A stretch of DNA of 59,860 nt from Nevskia sp035651715. Its GTDB lineage: Bacteria > Pseudomonadota > Gammaproteobacteria > Nevskiales > Nevskiaceae. Each line of letters opens with the position of its first letter. The first letter of the stretch is position 1. The DNA is taken from the NCBI GenBank assembly GCA_035651715.1, contig DASRFD010000044.1, forward strand, positions 1 to 59,860. The letters are read 5' to 3'. The notes beneath the pieces were generated by a model. The model made no database searches and was not told the DNA's origin. It saw only the letters and a program-made list of their open reading frames with translations. The position numbers and the translations under genes are program-made. Shown here piece by piece: positions 26,672 through 35,243 of this stretch.

Positions 26672-27261
26672 AGCAAATCGGTCTATATGTGGTCCTGGGC
26701 AGCTTATTGACGTGCAGTTGTGTCTCCGACGAGCCAATGCCGTTAGTGTTCGGTCAAAGTCATATTCTCGGCATTTCTGTTCAAACGGGGGCGTCGGGGC
26801 AGGCTCCGGATTTTACGCTTGGATACAAGAGCTTCGATCTGGCGATCGTACCCGTCGCAGTTAAGAGCCCGCCTGGTGACGGTTCGGCAAAGAATACTCA
26901 AATAAAAGCATCAATGAACCATAGCGGTACCGACTCGCTGTCGGTCCTCGGGCAATTTCAAGCAAACACGAGTTCCAGCGGTGGCAACGTTGCACTGGGC
27001 GAGTTCTTTGCAACCGGCGTGGCGGCGCAGGCCCTCGCGGTCGGATTCGGCACGCAACTCTGCAACTCAAGTTCTCCCGGCAACTCGTCAGGAGGCGGAG
27101 GTTCCTCTGGCTCGGGAGGATCAAGCTCCGGAGCTAGCCACGCTGCAAGCGCACAGGACTGCGGCACAGTTTTCTCCAACCTAACCGCGGCCATCGGTGG
27201 CGCGAGTTCTAGTAGCTCCAGTGGATCGGGGAGCTCTAGCGGTTCGTCGGGCTCTCAATAG
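26668..27261 (+). CDS. Putative lipoprotein with Ser/Gly-rich tail
   Basis: 197 residues. The signal peptide MKQIGLYVVLGSLLTCSC ends in a Cys suitable for lipidation. Residues 20-125 look globular (ILGISVQTG, FTLGYKSFDLAIVPVAVK), and the rest is dominated by Ser and Gly, a low-complexity tail also seen in the SGNH lipoprotein at 28982. It is coupled by overlap to the preceding lipoprotein gene, suggesting two parts of one envelope complex. Function unknown. Confidence 0.65.
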   Translation: MKQIGLYVVLGSLLTCSCVSDEPMPLVFGQSHILGISVQTGASGQAPDFTLGYKSFDLAIVPVAVKSPPGDGSAKNTQIKASMNHSGTDSLSVLGQFQANTSSSGGNVALGEFFATGVAAQALAVGFGTQLCNSSSPGNSSGGGGSSGSGGSSSGASHAASAQDCGTVFSNLTAAIGGASSSSSSGSGSSSGSSGSQ

Positions 27262-27305
27262 GCCCACGAAGGTATTCTGACCACGCGAACTGAAAGGGCC
27301 ACTCC

Positions 27306-27737
27306 ATGGTTAGAGCGAGAGTAGCCAAGGTTAAAATCGGATCGAAGTTGAAGCCGATTTGGCACCCCACGGAAGGCCACGTTGGGTGGATTCGCAAGAA
27401 TGCCATTTTTGACCTTAAGCTAAAACCACGCGCTTTCGTGCGCAGGCAAGTGGTATTCGACTATTCAGGAAAACACCTCGGTTGGTTTAAAGACGGGGTC
27501 TTCTGGAATAAGAAAAACCGCCAGCTTGGCCCGGTGGCATTTGTTGGCGGCCTTGAGCGTCCTCTAAATCTAAGTCCTCCTTCTGCTGTTGATCCTCCCG
27601 AGCCCCCAGAACCGCCTGACCCACCCGATCCACCCGATCCGCCCGATCCGCCCGATCCGCCCGATCCCCCTGATCCGCCTGATGCATGGGCCGGTAGATC
27701 GTGGATGAAATTTTTGGGGCGTAAGACTGCAACGTAG
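27306..27737 (+). CDS. Small protein with PPD tandem-repeat tail
   Basis: 143 residues. The first 90 carry Trp/Gly turn motifs (WHPTEGHVGWIRKNAIFD, then YSGKHLGWFKDGVFW) spaced like a repeated beta unit, perhaps a beta-flower-like domain. The tail is built of Pro-Pro-Asp units and ends with a basic segment. Nothing points to a specific function. It lies 44 bp after the lipoprotein pair in the same direction and ends close to the primase fragment on the other strand. Confidence 0.55.
   Translation: MVRARVAKVKIGSKLKPIWHPTEGHVGWIRKNAIFDLKLKPRAFVRRQVVFDYSGKHLGWFKDGVFWNKKNRQLGPVAFVGGLERPLNLSPPSAVDPPEPPEPPDPPDPPDPPDPPDPPDPPDPPDAWAGRSWMKFLGRKTAT
27612..27683 (+). repeat. 9-bp tandem repeat coding for Pro-Pro-Asp units
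   Basis: About eight near-identical copies of a unit like CCCGATCCG, in frame within the preceding gene. Such arrays can change copy number by slippage without shifting frame. Confidence 0.85.
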
Positions 27738-27839
27738 GAGCACGCATTGCTTCCCCTTTAGCGGAGGACGGGCAGAACGCGAATCGCCCACAGAATCGCA
27801 GCTATATCGGTGCGTGAGCCAAGACCGGAGAGAGTTTCG

Positions 27840-27989
27840 CCGGTACAGGCTGGGCGTGTGGTCGTCGTGGAAGCAGCACAGCGCCTTGCGCCGGGGACCG
27901 CTGCCTTTCAGGTCCGGCAGCTCGCGGGCGTAGTAGCCCGCGGGCTCCGGCAGGCGGCTGCGGTCCAGGCCGCGGCGGGGCGCGGTCAT
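27840..27989 (-). pseudogene. Fragment of a CHC2-type primase gene from an integrative element
   Basis: About 50 residues remain: an ATG overlapping the AlpA stop (ATGA), then YYARELPDLKGSG and CCFHDDHTPSL, the start of a CHC2 zinc-finger primase. After HTPSL the frame loses similarity, with no second half of the zinc finger and no catalytic domain. This is the N-terminal stub of the primase that usually follows an AlpA-type regulator in P4-like satellite phages and islands. Confidence 0.65.
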
Positions 27990-28195
27990 GGCGCCCTCCG
28001 CGGCAGGCCGGCGAGCCAGGCCAGGACTTCATCCTCGTACCAGCCGGCGATGCGCCGGCTGAGCTGGACGCGCCGGGGAAAGTCGCCCTGGGCCTCCAGG
28101 CTTTCGACGGCGTTGCGGCTGAGGCTGGTCATCTCGCGCACGGTGCGCAGGCGGATGATGCGGCGGTGGGGTGAGGCGGGGGTTGGTTGCGGCAT
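27986..28195 (-). CDS. AlpA-like phage/island transcriptional regulator
   Basis: 69 residues of the AlpA/MerR-like HTH type. It has RIIRLRTVREMTSLSRNAVE (HTH), then a wing-like GDFPRRVQLSRRIAGWYEDEVLAWLAG, close to the AlpA pattern FP--V-L--R--GW---EV--W. In P4-like elements AlpA activates the integrase or excision. The gene looks intact, but its neighbours are gone: the primase stub overlaps its stop and no integrase is in the window. Confidence 0.82.
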   Translation of the reverse strand: MPQPTPASPHRRIIRLRTVREMTSLSRNAVESLEAQGDFPRRVQLSRRIAGWYEDEVLAWLAGLPRRAP

Positions 28196-28629
28196 GGTGA
28201 GCTCCTTGCCCTGGCGGGCAACAAAAAAAGCCCGCGCAGGGCGGGCTCGGGTTGGGTCAGGCGTTTCAAGGGCAAGCACGAAGCGAAGAGGCTGCGGCGG
28301 GGCCGCGCAGTGATGCGCTGCGCCCTTGCGCAGGCAACACACGCGCAGCCGCGCCGCGCCGCTGGGTACCGGGATGGGTGAAGCGGAAGAGGGAGGCGAG
28401 AAACGAAAAAGCCTGCGCGGGGCGGGCTGCTTTTTACGGGCTAAAGGCGCTGAAGGGCGCTAAGGGCTCCATCCCCACCCAGCACGTATTCTGGAGTTTT
28501 TAATGGCTGAGTTACCGGAATGCAAGCGCGCGCCGGCTGCCTCCGCGCGCGGGGCCGGAGCGGCCCGCGCATCGCATACACTGGCGGCCATCCAGCCGCA
28601 TCATTTCGCCAGCAAGGAGCAGCGCAAGC
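28196..28629. other. Non-coding stretch with two terminator-like hairpins
   Basis: No gene is seen. Hairpin 1 is AGCCCGC/GCGGGCT (28229-28247), with a seven-A run on its left, so it works as a terminator for leftward transcription. Hairpin 2 is AAAAAGC/GCTTTTT (28406-28435), symmetrical and probably bidirectional. They bracket the right edge of the island scar. Confidence 0.6.
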
Positions 28630-28941
28630 ATGGGTTTCCGTTTCCGCCAGAAGATCCGCCTGGCTCCCGGAGTGGAGCTGAACCTGGGCAAGTCCGGCCC
28701 CAGCGTCAGCGTGGGGGAGCGCGGCGCGCACGTCACGGTGGGCGAGCGCGGCGTGACCGAGTCCGCCGGCCTGCCGGGTACCGGCCTGTCTTATGTGCAT
28801 CACAACCGCCTGCCCGGTGCGCTGGGGCGCATGGCCGGGGCCGGCGGCAGGCTCCGCCAAATTGTGTGGATCGCCATCGTGGTGGCGCTGGTGGCGTACA
28901 AGCTGTGGAGCCGGTACGGCCTGCCGCTGAGCCCGCACTAG
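28630..28941 (+). CDS. DUF4236 protein with C-terminal membrane helix
   Basis: 103 residues. The DUF4236 domain is textbook: MGFRFRQKIRLAPGVELNL, GKSGPSVSVGERGAHV, then GVTESAGLPGTGLSY. A single membrane segment, IVWIAIVVALVAYKLW, follows near the C-terminus. The domain is widespread, often at the N-terminus of phage or membrane proteins, and its function is not known. An AAGGAG ribosome site precedes the ATG. Confidence 0.88.
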   Translation: MGFRFRQKIRLAPGVELNLGKSGPSVSVGERGAHVTVGERGVTESAGLPGTGLSYVHHNRLPGALGRMAGAGGRLRQIVWIAIVVALVAYKLWSRYGLPLSPH

Positions 28942-28981
28942 CGGCGCGCGGGCGCTGCGCCGCCTCGCCCCGCCCCTCCTC

Positions 28982-30271
28982 TTACCAGCCGCCGGCCTGG
29001 ATCATCGCCGCCACCTGCTGCGCCACGATGGCGTAGCCGGCTTCGTTGGGGTGCTCGACGTCGTTGCGCAGGGAGGTGGGGATCACGTCGTTGTTGTAGT
29101 CCTGCACGTCCTGCGGGCTGTTGGGGTCGTAGTGGCTGATGAGGATGGTGCGGATGTCGATGAAGTGGCCGGGGAAGGCCTGCGCCAGCTGGCCGTTGAG
29201 CGCCACCTTGGCGTCGTGCGCCCAGGTGCCGCGCGGTTCGTCGGCGGCGTTGATCATGCCCAGCACCACGTAGTGGCGGGTGGTGAGAAAGGCCACGCAG
29301 TGCTGCAGGTCGGAGAGCACCTGGTCCGGCTGGTAGAAGTTGTTGTTGCCGATCCACAGCACGTTGATCAACGCCTCGCGGCCGAAGGTGTCGGGGTGGA
29401 AGGGGCTCTGCGGCGGCACGCTCACGGCGCTGCCGCTGCTGTCGCGGGTGAAGCTGAGGGTCCAGTTGTTGCTGCTGTCCACGTTCAGGGTGAGCGTGCC
29501 GTGCACGCCGCCCAGGGTGCCGGTGATGGGGCCGGGGCCGTCGGGCGTGATGAGGAAGGTGGAGGTGTCCGTCGCCGTCACCGTCCCGGAGGGCGGGATC
29601 CGGTTGCCCGGCAGGGTGAGCAGCGCCGGCGCCCCGCCCTGGCGCGCGGCGATCTGGTCGCTGGTCTGCCCGGACACGCCGCCGTTGAACACCGGCCGGC
29701 CGATCAGCGCTTGCAGCTGGTCCGGGTAGCTGTGGCCGTCCGGCGCGCCGATGCCGGAGGTGGCGCTGTCGCCCCAGGCCGCCGCCGCGGAGTTCGCCGG
29801 GCCTGATCCGGAACCGCTGGAGCTGGAGCTGGAGCTGGCGGAGCCGGAGCTGCTGGAAGAGGAGCCGCCGGAGCTGGAGCTGCCGGAGCTGCTGGAAGTG
29901 GAACCACCGGAGCCGGAACTGGAGCTGCTGGAACCGGAGCTGCTGGAACCGGAACTGCTGGAGCTGGAACTGCCGCCCGCGCCACCGCTGCTGGAGGTGG
30001 AGCCGCCCCCCGGCCCGGTGCCGGCCCCGGAGCTGCTGCTGCCGCCGGACCCTGCCCCGCTGCTGCTGCTCCCGCCGCTGCTGCCACCCCGGTTGCCACC
30101 GCTGCTGCTGCTACTGCTGCCGCCGTGCGCCGCGGAAGCGGAGACGGACGCCGCCGTCCCCCCGCCCGAGCAGGCCTGCAGCAGCGCCCCCAGCACCAGG
30201 CCCAGCGCCAGCAAAGCGGCCCGCGTCCCGCGCCGGGTGTCGCAGCAGCCCTGTTTCGAAGTCTGGTTCAC
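28982..30271 (-). CDS. SGNH/GDSL-type esterase lipoprotein with long Ser/Gly linker
   Basis: 429 residues from a GTG start. Signal peptide and lipobox LLQAC are followed by about 120 residues of Ser and Gly, then the catalytic domain. Block I is WGDSATSG (nucleophile Ser), block III WIGNNNF, and block V DVEHPNEAGY (catalytic Asp and His). About 80 residues of likely beta structure are inserted between blocks II and III. It is predicted to be a surface or periplasmic carbohydrate esterase or lipase held away from the membrane by the linker. Confidence 0.83.
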   Translation of the reverse strand: MNQTSKQGCCDTRRGTRAALLALGLVLGALLQACSGGGTAASVSASAAHGGSSSSSSGGNRGGSSGGSSSSGAGSGGSSSSGAGTGPGGGSTSSSGGAGGSSSSSSSGSSSSGSSSSSSGSGGSTSSSSGSSSSGGSSSSSSGSASSSSSSSGSGSGPANSAAAAWGDSATSGIGAPDGHSYPDQLQALIGRPVFNGGVSGQTSDQIAARQGGAPALLTLPGNRIPPSGTVTATDTSTFLITPDGPGPITGTLGGVHGTLTLNVDSSNNWTLSFTRDSSGSAVSVPPQSPFHPDTFGREALINVLWIGNNNFYQPDQVLSDLQHCVAFLTTRHYVVLGMINAADEPRGTWAHDAKVALNGQLAQAFPGHFIDIRTILISHYDPNSPQDVQDYNNDVIPTSLRNDVEHPNEAGYAIVAQQVAAMIQAGGW

Positions 30272-30625
30272 GGGCCCTCTCCGCCGGCTGCCCACCGGCA
30301 ATCTGGCCCCACCCGCCCGCCGCATCCGTCCGCTGGCGGACGCAGTGCAAGGGGGGCGGCCTCGCGGCCGTCCACAGTGCGAGTGCGCGCACCTGGCGGG
30401 AGTCATGACCCAGACCATGCCTGGATTGCGCGTTGTACGGACCCGCGGGCGCCCCCAGCAAATCGTCGGGCGCGCAGCCCCACCCCGCAAAATCTACCTA
30501 CCTACTAGGGTGGGGGAGCGCATCGCCGCCTTTGCTACGGTGCAGCGCAGCGGCAACAAAAAGTGTTGCGACGGACCACCGGGTCGCAGTCCGCAATCGA
30601 TAGCGCCGCGCTGAGGAGATTGGCC
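30272..30625. other. Intergenic region between divergent SGNH and monooxygenase genes
   Basis: 354 bp without a gene. It must hold both promoters, but no strong -35/-10 pair, riboswitch or operator is recognised. Confidence 0.4.
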
Positions 30626-32245
30626 ATGGCTGAGGTGCAGGCTGCCGCGAGGCAGGTGGATGCCGTTGTCGTCGGCGCCGGGTTCTCCGGCTTGTATGGG
30701 GTTTACCGCCTGCGCCAGCAGGGCCTGGAGGTGCAGGGCTTCGAGCAGGGCTCCAGCGTGGGCGGCACCTGGTACTGGAACCGCTACCCGGGCGCGCGCG
30801 TGGATTCGCAGTGCTACGTGTACCAATACTGGTTCTCGGACGAGCTGCTCGACGAGTGGGACTGGAGCGAGCGCTTCCCGGCGCAGGCGGAGACCGAGCG
30901 CTATCTGAACCACGTGGCCGACCGCTTCGGCCTGCGCAGCGCGTTCCGCTTCAACACCCGCGTGACGGCCGCGCACTGGGACGCGGCGCAACAGCGGTGG
31001 CAGGTCGGCACCGACCAGGGCGAGACGGTCAGCGCGCGCTTCCTGCTGATGTGCGCCGGCGGCCTGTCGGCGCCGCTGCAGCCGCCGTTCGCCGGCTACG
31101 AGCGCTTCAAGGGGCGGGTGCTGCACACCTCGCGCTGGCCGAAGGAGGGCGTGCCCCTGGCCGGCAAGCGCGTCGGCGTGGTCGGCACCGGCGCCACCGG
31201 CATCCAGGTGATCCAGACCATCGCCGCGGAAGTGGCGCAGCTCACCGTGTTCCAGCGCACGCCGAACTACGCCATCCCGATGCGCAACCCGCGCTTCGAC
31301 GACGCCACGCGCGCCGCCTGGCGCGAGCGCTATCCCATGCTCAAGCAGCGGGTGAACCAGACGTTCGCCGGCTTCGACTACGATTTCGACACGCGCGAAT
31401 ACTTCGACCTGGACCCCGGCGAGCGCCGCGAGGTGCTGGAGCGCCTGTGGCAGGACGGCTCGCTCAACCTGTGGATCGGCGGCTTTTTCGGCGTGTTCAT
31501 GGACGAGAAGGTCAACGCCGACGTGTCCGCCTTCGTCCGCGAAAAGATCCGCGCGCGGATCAAGGACCCGCGCGTCGCCGACAAGCTGGTGCCGAGCGAC
31601 CACGGCTTCGGCACGCGCCGGGTGCCGCTGGAGACCGGCTACTTCGAGGCCTACAACCGCGACAACGTGCGCCTGGTGGACCTGCGGGAAACGCCGATCG
31701 AGAGCCTCACCGAGCAGGGGGTGCGCACCTCGGCGGGCGAGATTCCGCTGGACGTGCTGATCCTGGCGACCGGCTTCGACGCCGGCACCGGCGCCCTCAC
31801 CGCGGTGGACATCCGCGGCCGCGGCAACCTGTCGCTGAAGGAGGACTGGGCGCGCCACGGCATCCATACCACCATGGGCCTGCAGGTGCACGGCTACCCC
31901 AACCTGTTCATCACCATGGGGCCGTTCTCCCCCGCCGCGGCGTTCTGCAACGTGCCCACCTGCGTGCAGCAGCAGGTCGAGTGGATCGCCGACTGCATCG
32001 GCTCCCTGCGCCAGCGCGGCCAGACCATGATCGAGCCTTCCGCCGAGACCGAGGCGAAGTGGATCGCGCAGCACGACGAGCTGGCCAAGGCCACCCTGGT
32101 CTACAAGAACAACTCCTGGTACATGGGCAGCAACGTCGCCGGCAAGGAGCGGCGCATGCTGCCCTTCGTCGGCGGCGTGCCGCTCTACCGGGCGGCCTGC
32201 GACGAGGTGAAGGCGAGCGGCTACGCCGGGTTTGTCACCGCCTGA
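30626..32245 (+). CDS. Class I Baeyer-Villiger flavin monooxygenase (CHMO-like)
   Basis: 539 residues, the size of cyclohexanone-type monooxygenases. It has the FAD Rossmann motif VVVGAGFSGLYG, the GTWYWNRYPGARVDS segment, the BVMO fingerprint FKGRVLHTSRWP, and the NADPH Rossmann motif VVGTGATGIQVI. It inserts one oxygen next to a ketone to give an ester or lactone using NADPH and O2. A GAGGAG ribosome site precedes the ATG. It has no obvious pathway partners nearby, so the natural ketone is unknown. Confidence 0.92.
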   Translation: MAEVQAAARQVDAVVVGAGFSGLYGVYRLRQQGLEVQGFEQGSSVGGTWYWNRYPGARVDSQCYVYQYWFSDELLDEWDWSERFPAQAETERYLNHVADRFGLRSAFRFNTRVTAAHWDAAQQRWQVGTDQGETVSARFLLMCAGGLSAPLQPPFAGYERFKGRVLHTSRWPKEGVPLAGKRVGVVGTGATGIQVIQTIAAEVAQLTVFQRTPNYAIPMRNPRFDDATRAAWRERYPMLKQRVNQTFAGFDYDFDTREYFDLDPGERREVLERLWQDGSLNLWIGGFFGVFMDEKVNADVSAFVREKIRARIKDPRVADKLVPSDHGFGTRRVPLETGYFEAYNRDNVRLVDLRETPIESLTEQGVRTSAGEIPLDVLILATGFDAGTGALTAVDIRGRGNLSLKEDWARHGIHTTMGLQVHGYPNLFITMGPFSPAAAFCNVPTCVQQQVEWIADCIGSLRQRGQTMIEPSAETEAKWIAQHDELAKATLVYKNNSWYMGSNVAGKERRMLPFVGGVPLYRAACDEVKASGYAGFVTA

Positions 32246-32263
32246 GCGGCGCGGCGCCGGGCC

Positions 32264-32566
32264 CTAGACGACCGCCAGGATCTTCGCCGCCAGGGTGATG
32301 GCCTTGGCGGCGAGCTTGATGGCCTCCGCCACCCTGGCCAGGTCGTTGATGGCGGCCAGGCTGCGGTCGGCGGCGTCGGACATGGCCTGCGCCGCGGCGT
32401 TGTATTGCGCGGTGGCGTCGTTGATCTGTGTCGCGGCGTATTTCACGGCCAGGTCGTAGAGCTGGTCGATCTGGTGCACCAGCGCCTGCGGCGGAGGGTA
32501 GCGGGCGTCGCGGATGTGCTCGAGGTTGCGGATGAGGTTGGCGATGCTTTGTCCGAGCGTGGGCAT
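32264..32566 (-). CDS. Small all-helical protein in an operon with a lipoprotein
   Basis: 100 residues, almost entirely predicted helix with Ala-rich heptad-like stretches (AAQAMSDAADRSLAAINDLA, EAIKLAAKAITLAAKI) and no signal peptide. It starts 11 bp after the lipoprotein gene stop. No family recognised; perhaps a partner of the lipoprotein. Confidence 0.6.
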   Translation of the reverse strand: MPTLGQSIANLIRNLEHIRDARYPPPQALVHQIDQLYDLAVKYAATQINDATAQYNAAAQAMSDAADRSLAAINDLARVAEAIKLAAKAITLAAKILAVV

Positions 32567-32577
32567 GGCGTGCTCCC

Positions 32578-33538
32578 TTAGCGGTTGGCCAGCACCTTGA
32601 GCGAGGCGAGCAGCTGCTTCGCCGCCGCGGCGTAGGCCTTGATGTCCTCCACCCTGAGCTGGTCGTCGCCGACGGACTGGACCAGGCCGGCGTTGGCCTT
32701 GCGCAGGGCGCGCAGCGCCTTGCCGGCGCCCTCGCCCACCGCCTGCCCCTTGTCGAGGTTGCGCGTGGCGCGCAGCAGCGCGGCGGTGGCGCGCTGGCGC
32801 TTGTCGAACGGCGCGTTGCCGGAGAGGACGTTGGCGGCGGCGTTCTTCAGCCGGCCGGCGACGCTCTCGTAGCCATAGAGGACGCCGACCGCGCGGTCGC
32901 CGCGGGGGCTGTGGAACGGGCAGCCGGCCAGCACCGGGCTGGGCTGGTACGGCCGCAGCCGGGCGTCGTCGTCGGTGCCGAAATTGAGGAAGTCGCGCTC
33001 CAGCAGCTGGGCCAGCTGGTCGACCGGGCAGGCGTAGCTGCGGACGATCTTCGCCACCGCGCGCTTCTTCTGGTACTCGACGAAGAAGCCGCCCAGCGAG
33101 GCGACGAGGTCCGCGGCGGAAGCCTGCTGCGCCGAGGTGAGGTCCGCCGCGGCGGCGGCGTTGAAGCTGCTCACCAGGTCGGTGGCGGATTGGCGGATCC
33201 CGGCGGACTGGTCCGCGCCGGCCAGCTTGTCCAGGGCCTCGCCGTAAGCCTGCAGGGCGTTCACCGCCAGCACGCGCCGGGTGATCGGCTCCGCGCCCAG
33301 CGGCTCGTCGAAGCGGAAGGTGTAGGGGTTGAGCTGGCGCGGATCGCCCAGGGCCAGCTCGTCCGCGTTCATCTCCACCACGTCCTGGCGCAGCTGCGTG
33401 AACTGGGCGGCAGTGGCCGCCCCCACCTGGGCGGTGGCCGAGGCGAAGGCCGCCACCTGGTCCTTCTGCACCGGCGACAGCCCGCAGCCGCTGAGCAGCA
33501 GCGCGGCGCCGGCGGCGAGCCTGATTGCTGGATTCATC
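32578..33538 (-). CDS. Lipoprotein, unknown function
   Basis: 319 residues. Signal peptide with lipobox LLLSGC, then a largely helical Ala-rich protein. DRAVGVLYGYESVAGRL and the Cys pair in YACPVD and AGCPFHSP may form a disulfide. The start is set by a GGGGGA ribosome site; a longer in-frame reading lacks a signal peptide. It is the first gene of a two-gene operon with the small helical protein. I do not recognise the family. Confidence 0.72.
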
Positions 33539-33666
33539 GGATTCCCCCTTGCCCGCCGAGCATACGGGATGGCTCCCGGGCTCATGGTGAACGCGGTCAC
33601 GATTGCCGCCCGAGGCCCGGCGGCCCCAGCGGCAGGCCGCCCGGACCCGCCGTCACGGCAAAACAG

Positions 33667-33700
33667 TGAGCCACCCCGGTGATGGCCGGGGCGGCTCACA
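33667..33700 (-). terminator. Strong stem-loop, terminator-like for leftward transcription
   Basis: GTGAGCC-a-CCCCGG pairs with CCGGGG-c-GGCTCAC. Read leftward it is followed by CTGTTTT. It lies about 130 bp upstream of the lipoprotein gene start, so it would shield that promoter from read-through. Confidence 0.5.
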
Positions 33701-33846
33701 AAGGGCGAACTGACCGGGGGCGGACGCCGCGCCCGCCCCGCCCCTGCTGCCGCTTGCGCGTGGACCGGTAACTTTTATCTATGCAGCCGCCGGCCGGTCC
33801 GCCGATAGCCGTAGCAGGAACCCGTTGCCTGGAGGCAAGGCCCCTC

Positions 33847-34227
33847 ATGCACATCTCTCCCCAGATCCTGCGGCTGGCGCTGCTGCGCCTGTTTGCCGAC
33901 GCCTCCCTCAGCCCCGGCGACCGCATGGACTTCACCCGGCTGAGCGCCCTGTGGCCCCAGACCGGCCTGCGCACCTCGGACCTGCGCGACGCCGTGCGCG
34001 AGCTGCTCGACAGCGGCGAGCTGGTCGGCTCCGGCGAGGGCGAGACGCTGACCCTGTCGCTCAGCCCGGCCGGCCGGTGCGCCCTGAGCGAGCCGTACGG
34101 CGAAGTGCAGATGGCGAGCTTCGACGACGAGGCGACGCTGTTCATGGCGCAGCACCGGCACAAGGCGCCGCGCCCGCCGGAGGAGCGGCAGCGCGCGGCG
34201 GACCGGGCGGCGCGCGCTCCGGCTTAA
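33847..34227 (+). CDS. Small winged-helix-like protein, paralogue 1
   Basis: 126 residues starting MHISPQILRLALLRLFAD. It aligns along most of its length with the product of 44212-44583: MHIS, ILRLALLRL, GD, TGLR, DLR-AV, GEL/GDLV, and the D--TL motif. The first 75 residues look like a helix-turn-helix with a beta hairpin wing (LTLSLSPAGR). The tail is Arg/Ala-rich. Nothing is known of its role; it could be a DNA-binding regulator. It is convergent with the lipoprotein gene at 34255. Confidence 0.7.
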   Translation: MHISPQILRLALLRLFADASLSPGDRMDFTRLSALWPQTGLRTSDLRDAVRELLDSGELVGSGEGETLTLSLSPAGRCALSEPYGEVQMASFDDEATLFMAQHRHKAPRPPEERQRAADRAARAPA

Positions 34228-34254
34228 ACAGCACCCCGACCATGCGGTGACGAG

Positions 34255-35163
34255 CTAGTCAGGATTGGAGGGGTCGGGTGCCGGAAAATCCGGCTTGTTG
34301 TCGTCGGGAGTTTTGGCATCCGGTAAGGCAGCAGGCGGCTGGGCAGGAGGAGCTGGTTGAGCAGGGGGTTGATTGCCGGCTCCGCTATTAATCGAAGGAA
34401 TTGCCGGCGTGATCGGAGCAGTGGAGGCCGGGAGCGGTGGCGTCCCGCCTCCAACCGAAGATACAGAGGGCGCAGCACCAGCTTGCCCGTGTTGACCCTG
34501 CTGCTGGGCCGGGCTCTGCGTCTGCTGCACTTGTCCGGGCTGATTCAGGTAGGAAGCCAGCAGGGATGTTTGCAACGTGCCGGCCTTGTATAGGTCATCA
34601 ACATCCAGCAGCGCCTCCCCCATGGTGTAGTCGGCCTGGGTCAGGCGGCTACGAATATGCAAAAGCACCGCTGAACGACGTACTTCCATAATCGACGTCA
34701 ATGCAAAAACGGCCTTGTCGTCGAAGATGTTTTTATCGATGGATTGCTTTTGCCCCTGAAAGAATGTCGAGAGTCCCGAAAGCGCCGTCTTGGTGACCAA
34801 TGGAGTAAATACGGCCGCGGCACCGGTCAAACCGAGATTTAGGGTGTCGTAGTAGACGTTAACGACAGCACGCCCTTCGGTGAGAGCGTCGATGTACTTT
34901 TGGTAATTTCTGTTTACGGCCCCCAGACACCCATAGAACTGGCTTAATTCGTCATGATGCTGAACGTCCAGCAATCTGTCTGTTTGAGTCAGATGCGGCA
35001 GATTCGAACAAGTCTCTTCGTTAAGGTAATAGGGAGGTGAATAAATGGAGCCACCGGCCTTCCTCAGAATGTCTGATGCTTGATCAAATTTCGATTGATT
35101 GCTGGCACACCCGGCAGTGGCAATCGTCGCGATGGCGATCATGCCTCTTATGGCAGTTTGCAT
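34255..35163 (-). CDS. Lipoprotein with Pro/Gln-rich tail, last gene of the holin/amidase-like cluster
   Basis: 302 residues. Lipobox IATAGC; residues 25-200 are mainly helical with a conserved-looking hydrophobic stretch (LNLGLTGAAAVFTPLVTKTALSG broken by few polar residues), and the last 90 are rich in Pro, Gln and Ala. The gene is more AT-rich than its surroundings. It lies 80 bp after the amidase gene in the same direction. In a phage-type lysis set this place is often taken by an outer-membrane spanin, but the length and tail are unlike known spanins. Confidence 0.7.
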   Translation of the reverse strand: MQTAIRGMIAIATIATAGCASNQSKFDQASDILRKAGGSIYSPPYYLNEETCSNLPHLTQTDRLLDVQHHDELSQFYGCLGAVNRNYQKYIDALTEGRAVVNVYYDTLNLGLTGAAAVFTPLVTKTALSGLSTFFQGQKQSIDKNIFDDKAVFALTSIMEVRRSAVLLHIRSRLTQADYTMGEALLDVDDLYKAGTLQTSLLASYLNQPGQVQQTQSPAQQQGQHGQAGAAPSVSSVGGGTPPLPASTAPITPAIPSINSGAGNQPPAQPAPPAQPPAALPDAKTPDDNKPDFPAPDPSNPD

Positions 35164-35243
35164 CTCCGTGGCCCCAAGTTTGTTGTTGAATGGAAACGGT
35201 TAAGCAGCCCTGTTACGACGAGAGCCTCCCCGGGATTTTCGCC

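Noticed and set aside
29810..30130. Possible CRISPR or minisatellite in the CTGGAGCTG-like stretch
   Set aside because: The units are irregular and explained by Ser/Gly codons of the SGNH linker.
30272..30490. In-frame N-terminal extension of the SGNH protein and possible riboswitch
   Set aside because: The extension lacks signal-peptide features, which begin at the GTG at 30271; no known riboswitch consensus such as c-di-GMP was found in the leader.
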